In this document: positions 1 to 4,483 of the stretch, piece after piece
Position numbering within the stretch: the first letter of the stretch is position 1
Layout: every line of letters starts with the position of its first letter
Source of the DNA: Myxococcales bacterium
Lineage (GTDB): Bacteria; Myxococcota_A; Polyangia; Nannocystales; Nannocystaceae
Assembly (NCBI GenBank): GCA_020431135.1
Contig: JAGQIT010001052.1
Coordinates: 1-6,409, forward strand
Length of the DNA: 6,409 nucleotides
Direction: 5' to 3'
Program-made: the position numbers and the translations under genes
Notes under the pieces: generated by a model
What the model was told of the DNA's origin: nothing
Databases searched by the model: none
Seen by the model: the letters and a program-made list of their open reading frames with translations, nothing else

Positions 1-177
1 GTGGAAGACGTCGTCGGTCCGGTGGTGGAGGGCGACGCCGGCGGCGATGTCCGCGTCGTCGATCGTCGCCGGGCGCAGGCGGGCCATCCCCCAGAAGTCG
101 GGGAGCATCGCCCCGAGGACCTCCGCCGCGCTCGGCTCGGCTCGGCAGGCGATGACCGCGTGGGCGAAGAAGTTCAT
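1..177 (-). CDS. AcpH-like (DUF479-type) ACP phosphodiesterase family protein, N-terminal part
   Basis: The ATG at 177-175 opens a frame that stays open to the left edge, giving 59 residues; the C-terminal part is outside the window. It begins MNFFAHAVIA and later has GAMLPDF (about residues 22-28) and GVALHHRTDDVFH (47-59). These match the layout of the AcpH family: an MNFLAH-like start, a GnflaDf-like segment, then a G-LHR-xD segment, with His and Asp as likely metal ligands of an HD-type fold. In the characterised member the enzyme hydrolyses 4'-phosphopantetheine from holo-ACP in the cytoplasm. Whether this divergent copy does that cannot be told from 59 residues. No signal peptide is visible. 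The start is well supported by an AGGAGG ribosome binding site 9 nt upstream. It is divergent from the DacB-family gene and probably unrelated in function. Most of the plus-strand reading here is only an upstream extension of the dacB frame. Confidence 0.72.
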   Translation of the reverse strand, partial: MNFFAHAVIACRAEPSAAEVLGAMLPDFWGMARLRPATIDDADIAAGVALHHRTDDVFH

Positions 178-186
178 CGAGGGGAT

Positions 187-192
187 CCTCCT
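187..192 (-). promoter_or_regulatory. Ribosome binding site AGGAGG for the AcpH-like gene
   Basis: The minus strand reads AGGAGG with 9 nt to the ATG at 177. This is the only full-consensus Shine-Dalgarno in the window and it fixes the start of the partial gene. Confidence 0.8.
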
Positions 193-313
193 GCCGGTGC
201 GCGAGGGGCCAGCGTCACTCTCAGGATCGCACAGCGACGCGCCGCCGGCCGAGCGCGCACGCGGCTCGCGCGAGCGCACGCATCTGCCGACAGGTGGCTG
301 GGCCGGTCCCGAG

Positions 314-319
314 TATACT
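314..319 (+). promoter_or_regulatory. -10-like box TATACT just upstream of the dacB-like GTG start
   Basis: TATACT matches the sigma-70 -10 consensus at five of six positions and is a rare AT-rich island in this GC-rich stretch. It ends 12 nt before the GTG at 332, so transcription would start only a few bases before the start codon. No good -35 is seen at 16-18 bp; CCGACA (287-292) resembles one but lies 21 bp away. This is a motif-based prediction. Confidence 0.4.
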
Positions 320-331
320 CCGGATCGAGCC

Positions 332-2224
332 GTGCCCTCGGACTGGAGAACACGCGCCTTCGCGGCGCTCACCGTCGCCGTCGCCGTCGCCGTCGGCGGG
401 TGCATGCGGCCGTCGGAGCTGACGATCGCCGCGCTCGAGGACGAGGACGACGTCGGCGAGTACGTCGCGCGCTACGCCGGCTACCAGTGGATCCCTGGGG
501 CCGACGCGCCGTCGGCGGACGAGCTCCTGGAGGACCGCCTGGCCGCCTTCGCCGGCGCGGTCGAGGACTACATGGAGCGCTACGAGCTCGCGCCGCCGCC
601 GGTCGAGTTCGACAAGCCCGGGCTCTCCGAGGCCATCGCCGAGATCATCGCCGAGGTCGAGGGCGAGGCGATGGTGTCGATCCACGTCCGCGATCTCGCC
701 AGCGACGAGACGATCTTCGACTACTACGGCGACACGCCGCTCAACCCGGCGAGCAACCTCAAGTTGGTCACAGCGTCGGCGGCGATCGACCTCCTCGGCT
801 CCGACTACACCTTCGCCACCGAGGTCCGCGCGACCCCGGATACGCTCGTCCTCGTCGGCGCCGGGGACCCGTCGCTGACCGTCGAGGCGCTCGAGCCCGT
901 GATCGCCGAGATCGCCGAGAAGGTCCGGGTGACGAGCCTCGGGCGGATCGTCGTCGACGATCGCGTCTTCAGCCAGCGCCACCTCGGGCCGGGCTACGAC
1001 GAGTCCGGGCCCGGTTACTCCTACGAGGCGATCAGCGGCGCCCTCTCGCTCAACTTCAACACCGTCGTCGTCACGGTCTACCCGGTCCGCGGCGCGAGCC
1101 GCCCGGGCGTCCGCGTCGAGCCGCCGAGCACCCACGTGGTCGTCGAGAACAGCGCGCGGACGGGCGGCACGCAGGCGCGGATCTCGGTCGAGACCAAGGC
1201 GCGCGGCGACAAGACGGTGGTCTCGGTGAGCGGGCGGATGCCGGCCTCGGGGCGCGCCGTGTCGATCCGCCGCCGCATCTACGACCCGTCACGCTTCGTC
1301 GCCGGCGCCGTCGCCCAGCGCCTCGCCGACCTCACTGGGACCGAGCCGCTGCCGATCGAGATCGCCGAGGCGCCGGCCGACGCCGAGGTCCTGATCGTCC
1401 ACCACTCGCCGCCGCTCATCGAGATCGCCGACGACCTCCTCGCCTACTCGAACAACTTCATGGCCGAGCAGCTCCTGCGCACGCTCGGCTGGCGGATGAC
1501 CGGGCAGCCGGGCGACTGGGAGAACGGCCTCGAGGTGCTCCGCGGCTACTGGTCGGCGCTCGGCAACGATCCGGACGCCCTCGTCGTCGAGAACGCCTCG
1601 GGCCTGAGCGAGGCCGGCAGGGTGACGACGAGCGGCCTCGTCGATCTGATCGCGATGGCCAGGCGCTACCAGGACGACGGCAGCTCGCTGATCGACGCGC
1701 TCCCCGTCGCCGGTGAGAAGGGGACGATGCGCGCGCGCCTGCGCTTCTCGGGCAAGCGCGTGCGGGCGAAGACCGGCACCCTCGACGGCGTCAGCGGCCT
1801 CACCGGGGTGATCGTCGCCGAGGACGGCACGCCGCAGATCGCCTTTAGCATCCTGATCAACGTCAAGGAGGGCGCGGCGATGCTCGCCAAGGCCCGGCGC
1901 AAGGTCGAGGATCAGGTGGTCATGGCGGTGCTCCGCTACGTCGACGACTACGAGTCGCGGCGCGGCTTCCTCTCCTTCGAGCCGCTGTGGGTCTACGCGA
2001 CGGCGCAGGAGGAGCCCGCGGCCGACGAGGCGGCGCTCGCCGACGAGCCGCTGGCGATCGAGTCGCCGACGCTCGACGCCGAGGCGGGCGTCGGCGACGA
2101 CGCGGACACGGAGACGGACGACGAGGCCGACACGGAGCCCGGTGAGGGCGCGGCGGACGACGACGGCAGCGCGCCCGCGGAGAACGACGGCGCCGGCTCG
2201 GAGCGCGTCATGGACGAGCTCTAG
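332..2224 (+). CDS. dacB: D-Ala-D-Ala carboxypeptidase/endopeptidase, PBP4 (peptidase S13) family, predicted lipoprotein
   Basis: Encodes 630 residues. The penicillin-binding fold is shown by SNLK (S141 nucleophile, K144), the SNN triad (S373-N375) and KTGT (K480-T483). Family-typical sequences include GAGDPSLT, NASGLS, LPVAGEKGTM and AKTGTLDGVSGLTG. PBP4-family enzymes remove the terminal D-Ala from, and cut crosslinks in, periplasmic peptidoglycan. The GTG at 332 is chosen because the next 24 residues form a lipoprotein signal: Arg-containing n-region, alternating Val/Ala core, then VGGC with C24 as the lipidated Cys. The in-frame ATG at 404 directly follows the Cys codon and would delete that signal. 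The protein is longer than E. coli PBP4 (about 477 residues). The extra length is an acidic stretch of roughly 75 residues after C24 and a 71-residue tail (560-630) with 27 Asp/Glu and one Arg. Lipid anchoring is inferred. No strong Shine-Dalgarno is present. It is convergent with the DNRLRE-like gene. Confidence 0.93.
   Translation: MPSDWRTRAFAALTVAVAVAVGGCMRPSELTIAALEDEDDVGEYVARYAGYQWIPGADAPSADELLEDRLAAFAGAVEDYMERYELAPPPVEFDKPGLSEAIAEIIAEVEGEAMVSIHVRDLASDETIFDYYGDTPLNPASNLKLVTASAAIDLLGSDYTFATEVRATPDTLVLVGAGDPSLTVEALEPVIAEIAEKVRVTSLGRIVVDDRVFSQRHLGPGYDESGPGYSYEAISGALSLNFNTVVVTVYPVRGASRPGVRVEPPSTHVVVENSARTGGTQARISVETKARGDKTVVSVSGRMPASGRAVSIRRRIYDPSRFVAGAVAQRLADLTGTEPLPIEIAEAPADAEVLIVHHSPPLIEIADDLLAYSNNFMAEQLLRTLGWRMTGQPGDWENGLEVLRGYWSALGNDPDALVVENASGLSEAGRVTTSGLVDLIAMARRYQDDGSSLIDALPVAGEKGTMRARLRFSGKRVRAKTGTLDGVSGLTGVIVAEDGTPQIAFSILINVKEGAAMLAKARRKVEDQVVMAVLRYVDDYESRRGFLSFEPLWVYATAQEEPAADEAALADEPLAIESPTLDAEAGVGDDADTETDDEADTEPGEGAADDDGSAPAENDGAGSERVMDEL
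372..395 (+). repeat. Hexanucleotide tandem repeat (CCGTCG)x4 in the dacB signal peptide
   Basis: Four perfect tandem copies of CCGTCG encode the Val-Ala alternation of the hydrophobic core of the lipoprotein signal peptide. A gain or loss of a unit would stay in frame and change the core by two residues. Confidence 0.8.
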
Positions 2225-2325
2225 CGGATCGCTCCGACAGAGCGCCGCCGCACCGGGTCGCGCCGCGGGTCCTGGCGTTGGGAGGCCGCTGGAACGACGA
2301 GAAACTGGGATGTCTTAAGAGACAC
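2225..2325. other. Convergent intergenic region between dacB-like and DNRLRE-like genes
   Basis: These 101 bp hold the 3' ends of two converging transcripts. Two weak stems are visible: CGCTC/GAGCG at 2230-2244 just after the dacB stop, and TGTCT/AGACA with a 4-nt loop at 2311-2324 just after the minus-strand TAG. Neither has a clear T-tract, so both are only possible terminators. No gene is seen. Confidence 0.4.
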
Positions 2326-3285
2326 CTACGGCGGGCAGAAGAAAACCTCGAGCGCCGGGTGGAACTCCGGGGCGGCCTCGATCGACTTGACGAAGAGGCC
2401 CTCGCTCGGCCCCTCCGTCGACAGCACGAGGCCGTGGTTCTTGGCGCTCCCGGTGAGCCAGCCTTCGACGACGCCGGCGAGCTCGGCGTCGCAGAGGTGG
2501 ATCTGGAGGTGATCGTAGGTGCCGGCCGCGAGCTCGAGGGCGCACAGGCCGACGCTCGCGCCGCGCGGCCCGTCGCCGTTGCTCCACGGCTGGAGCATCG
2601 CGTTCGCACGGTAGCTGTAGGTCGCCTCGTCACCCTCGGGCGGGAGGGCGTGCTGCGAGCCCGCGATCCACTTGTCCGCGTCGCCGATGACGCCGACGCG
2701 GAGCTTCACAGGGCCCTCGACGTAGCCGTCGACGGTCACCTTGAGGGTCGCCTCGGCGATCACCGGCGGGTCGCCGGCGAGCTCGGCGAGCTGCGCGAGG
2801 TCGGGGAGCACCGCGTAGGTCGTGCTCTGGGTGCCGGGCTGCTCGATCAGGCGGAGCGCCTCGGTGGCGCCGAAATTGAGATCCGGGCAGGCGTAGTCGG
2901 GGTTCTCAGCGCCCTGGAGGTAGCAGTCCGCCGCCGTCGTGTTGACGAAGAAGGCGTCGCTAGCGACGGGGACGGGGATCGAGTCGAGGCCGCCGGGGCA
3001 GGCGCCGCCGGTGGTCGTCTCGGGGCCGGTGGTCGTCTCGGGGCCGGTGGTCGTCTCGGGGCCGGTGGTCGTCTCGGGGCCGGTGGTCTCTTCGTCGGCG
3101 GTCGTCGTCGCCGAGGTCACCGTCGTGTCGGCGGCGGAGGTGCCGCTCGCGCTGGCCTCCGTCGTCGTCGTCCCCGTCGCCGACGGTGGCTTCTCGTAGA
3201 AGGGGTTGGGGACGCAGGCGCCGATGATCAGCGCGTAGGCGGCGATCATCCGCGTGCAGGGGCGCGGCGCAGACCGGCAAGTCAC
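2326..3285 (-). CDS. DNRLRE-like domain lipoprotein with Thr-Gly-Pro-Glu repeat stalk
   Basis: Encodes 319 residues from the GTG at 3285. The first 24 residues form a lipoprotein signal: Arg at 4, 8 and 12, then AAYALIIGAC with C24 as the lipidated Cys. The ATG at 3249 (M13) is an alternative start but would leave an 11-residue signal with no basic residue. Neither start has a clear Shine-Dalgarno. Residues 35-95 are a Thr/Ser/Ala linker ending in four GPETTT hexapeptides (69-92), a likely extended stalk. Residues about 108-319 look like one DNRLRE-type beta domain: DAFF near its start, LNFGATEALRL (136-146), EATLKV (178-183), a late NHGLVL (283-288) and closing HPALEVFF (309-316). Such domains occur in secreted or surface proteins and some bind carbohydrate; no substrate can be assigned here. 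C121, C133 and later Cys could form disulfides. It lies 126 bp downstream of the Cys-rich gene, beyond a strong hairpin, so it probably has its own promoter. Confidence 0.85.
   Translation of the reverse strand: MTCRSAPRPCTRMIAAYALIIGACVPNPFYEKPPSATGTTTTEASASGTSAADTTVTSATTTADEETTGPETTTGPETTTGPETTTGPETTTGGACPGGLDSIPVPVASDAFFVNTTAADCYLQGAENPDYACPDLNFGATEALRLIEQPGTQSTTYAVLPDLAQLAELAGDPPVIAEATLKVTVDGYVEGPVKLRVGVIGDADKWIAGSQHALPPEGDEATYSYRANAMLQPWSNGDGPRGASVGLCALELAAGTYDHLQIHLCDAELAGVVEGWLTGSAKNHGLVLSTEGPSEGLFVKSIEAAPEFHPALEVFFCPP
3008..3088 (-). repeat. 18-bp perfect tandem repeat, 4.5 copies, coding GPETTT stalk repeats
   Basis: Four identical copies of CCGGTGGTCGTCTCGGGG (plus-strand reading) occupy 3008-3079, followed by a 9-bp half copy to 3088. 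They encode the GPETTT hexapeptides of the lipoprotein stalk. Identity at synonymous positions points to recent expansion or ongoing slippage. Unit changes would stay in frame and alter only stalk length. Confidence 0.9.
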
Positions 3286-3294
3286 AGCGCGGCG

Positions 3295-3303
3295 ATCGTA
3301 TCA
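3295..3303 (-). promoter_or_regulatory. Extended -10-like element TGATACGAT before the DNRLRE-like gene
   Basis: The minus strand reads TG-A-TACGAT, matching an extended -10 (TGn plus four of six of TATAAT). It ends 9 nt before the GTG at 3285, so the message would be nearly leaderless. No convincing -35 is visible. Motif-based prediction. Confidence 0.35.
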
Positions 3304-3307
3304 CGCG

Positions 3308-3324
3308 GAGGTCGTCGCGACCTC
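3308..3324. promoter_or_regulatory. 17-bp dyad (GAGGTCG-N3-CGACCTC), possible operator
   Basis: This is a perfect 7-bp inverted repeat with a 3-bp centre, 7 bp upstream of the -10-like box of the DNRLRE-like gene, where a -35 element would lie. The position suits a repressor or activator site, but GC-rich dyads also arise by chance. Confidence 0.3.
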
Positions 3325-3370
3325 GCGAACTCTGTCATCCTCGTGACCGCGCGATCCCTAACGGTCAGGT

Positions 3371-3393
3371 CGAGCGGCCGGCCTGGCCGCTCG
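3371..3393 (-). terminator. Strong hairpin after the Cys-rich gene, terminator-like
   Basis: CGAGCGGCC and GGCCGCTCG form a perfect 9-bp, almost all G/C stem around a 5-nt loop, starting 18 nt past the TGA of the Cys-rich gene. There is no T-tract on the minus strand, so intrinsic termination is uncertain; it could also stabilise the 3' end. It separates the Cys-rich gene from the DNRLRE-like gene. Confidence 0.5.
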
Positions 3394-3411
3394 TTCAGCC
3401 TCGTGTTGCGC

Positions 3412-4269
3412 TCAGCGCCAGCGACGACGCCCGGCGAGCACCCCGATCGCGCCGAAGACGAGGAGGGCGAGGAAGGGCCGCGGCTCGGCGTCCGCCTTGC
3501 AGTTGCAGCTCACCTGGCCCTCGGCCTGGCAGCTGTTGCCGCTGCAGCTCGCCGAGCCCGAGGCGTCGACCTGGACGTTGAGGATCGCGTTGAGCGCGGC
3601 GATGCACTCCTCGAGGTTGCCGTCGTGATCGACGTACTGGCCGTCGCAGAAGAGCGCGCCCTCCGGCTCCTTGCAGCGGACCTCGCAGCCGCCCTCGAGC
3701 TCGGCCTTGCAGTCGGCGTAGCCGTCGGCCTGGCACAGCACCTGGCAGTCCACGTTCGCCTCGGCCTCGCACTGGCCCTGGCACTTGGCCTCGCACTTCG
3801 CGTCGCAGGTCGCCGACGGCGGCGTGCCCTCGCACGAGCCCTCGCAGTGGGCGTCGCAGGTCGCCTCGCACGACGCGCGGCACTCGGCTTGGTTGCTCGA
3901 CGCGCTGCAGTCGGCGTCGCAGCTGGCGGTGCAGCTCGCGTTGCACTCGCCCTGGCACTCGAAGGAGCCGGGCTCGACGTCGCAGATGTCGAGGCAGTTG
4001 GTCTGACAGCCTCCGGTGCACGAGGCCATCGCCTGGGCGTTGCACATCCCGGCGCAGGAGACCTCGAGCTCGGCCGCGCACGCGGCGTTGAAGCTCACGG
4101 GCTCGCACTTGGCGACGCAGGCCTCGTCGACGAGCACCTCGCACATGGCCTCGGCCTCGACGTAGATGTCGCCGCAGGCCTCGATCCCGGCGTGGGCCTC
4201 CGACGCGGCGAAGAGCGGGAAGGCGAGGGCGGCGGAGAGGAGGGCGTGGCGGAGGCGAAGGCGGGGCAT
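3412..4269 (-). CDS. Secreted Cys-rich protein with CX3C lattice and MYXO-CTERM-like surface anchor
   Basis: Encodes 285 residues. The ATG at 4269 gives a textbook Sec signal (basic MPRLRLRH, then a hydrophobic core) with probable cleavage after AHA at residue 27. A TTG at 4287 is in frame but only adds residues before this signal. The mature part has 36 Cys. From C43 to C208 every Cys-to-Cys step is 4, 8 or 9 residues, giving CX3C runs broken by 8-residue segments that often carry Pro, Gly, Ser or Asn. Residues 105-129 and 130-154 are two 25-residue modules with five Cys each. The end is Cys-Asn-Cys (255-257), a hydrophobic stretch (266-280) and RRRWR, resembling the MYXO-CTERM signal that holds proteins at the myxobacterial surface. 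As far as I recall, similar Cys-rich sequences occur in myxobacteria as uncharacterised proteins; I cannot assign a function. Disulfide-linked helices or metal binding are possible. It lies 214 bp downstream of the cytochrome gene. Confidence 0.88.
   Translation of the reverse strand: MPRLRLRHALLSAALAFPLFAASEAHAGIEACGDIYVEAEAMCEVLVDEACVAKCEPVSFNAACAAELEVSCAGMCNAQAMASCTGGCQTNCLDICDVEPGSFECQGECNASCTASCDADCSASSNQAECRASCEATCDAHCEGSCEGTPPSATCDAKCEAKCQGQCEAEANVDCQVLCQADGYADCKAELEGGCEVRCKEPEGALFCDGQYVDHDGNLEECIAALNAILNVQVDASGSASCSGNSCQAEGQVSCNCKADAEPRPFLALLVFGAIGVLAGRRRWR
3415..3507 (-). other. MYXO-CTERM-like C-terminal sorting segment of the Cys-rich protein
   Basis: This codes residues 255-285: C255 and C257, a short polar and proline linker, a hydrophobic segment (FLALLVFGAIGVLAG, 266-280) and RRRWR at the very end. 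The order Cys, membrane segment, Arg cluster is that of MYXO-CTERM tails processed by myxosortases. Which Cys would be the modified one is unclear. Confidence 0.6.
3808..3957 (-). repeat. Two 25-residue Cys modules (degenerate 75-bp repeat)
   Basis: Residues 105-129 and 130-154 each have Cys at offsets 0, 4, 8, 12 and 16, then an 8-residue segment. At DNA level this is a degenerate 12-bp periodicity from recurring TGC codons, not an exact repeat. Confidence 0.75.
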
Positions 4270-4483
4270 CGCCGGCGATCCTAGCAACCTGTCCGAAGCG
4301 GCAGCGCTGGCCTGCGCGCAGTTTCGGCGCCGGTCGGGCCGGCGACGAGGTCGGGAACGGCCCGCTACGCGCCCTTGGCGGGGGTCTGGTCGGGGATCGC
4401 CGTAGGCACGTCGGGCCCGGCAAATTCAGCGCGTGGAGTCCGTGTCGCCGCGAGAGTCCGCGGTCCGCGCGGCCGAGCCGCTC
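4270..4483. other. Intergenic region upstream of the Cys-rich gene
   Basis: These 214 bp separate the cytochrome stop from the Cys-rich start, both on the minus strand. Small GC stems are present (4328-4344 with 6 bp, 4448-4463 with 5 bp) but none is terminator-grade. The part nearest 4270 carries the -10/Shine-Dalgarno-like TAGGAT. No gene is supported. Confidence 0.4.
4278..4286 (-). promoter_or_regulatory. TGCTAGGAT: extended -10-like or Shine-Dalgarno (AGGA) before the Cys-rich gene
   Basis: The minus strand reads TGCTAGGAT 8 nt before the ATG at 4269. It fits an extended -10 (TGn plus four of six), but its AGGA (4279-4282) is also at Shine-Dalgarno distance (9 nt). Both readings are possible; the ribosome-binding reading supports ATG 4269 over the TTG at 4287, which overlaps the AGGA. 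Confidence 0.4.

Noticed and set aside
264..275. 12-bp palindrome GCTCGCGCGAGC in the divergent intergenic region
   Set aside because: It is made only of GC-rich dinucleotides common here, is 38 bp from the -10-like box, and has no second copy; too weak to call an operator.
47..331. Upstream extension of the dacB-like frame to an ATG at 47
   Set aside because: It overlaps the AcpH-like gene and its ribosome binding site and buries the lipoprotein signal inside the protein; the GTG at 332 explains the N-terminus better.
1..1716. 571-codon plus-strand open frame overlapping the dacB-like gene
   Set aside because: It is out of frame with the S13 motifs, its translation is Arg-rich nonsense, and it has no start-site support.
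3008..3088. CRISPR-like direct repeats
   Set aside because: The 18-bp units are directly abutting with no spacers and code in frame for GPETTT.
3249..3285. ATG at 3249 as the start of the DNRLRE-like lipoprotein
   Set aside because: It would leave only 11 residues before the lipobox Cys and no basic n-region; the GTG at 3285 supplies both, although no Shine-Dalgarno decides it.
2278..4284. 668-codon plus-strand open frame opposite the lipoprotein and Cys-rich genes
   Set aside because: It is antisense to two genes with clear signal peptides and conserved motifs. Its product is Arg/Gly/Ala low-complexity, and long stop-free antisense frames are expected at this GC content.
4328..4344. 6-bp GC hairpin upstream of the Cys-rich gene
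   Set aside because: It is far from the cytochrome stop, has no T-tract, and such stems are frequent by chance at this GC content.
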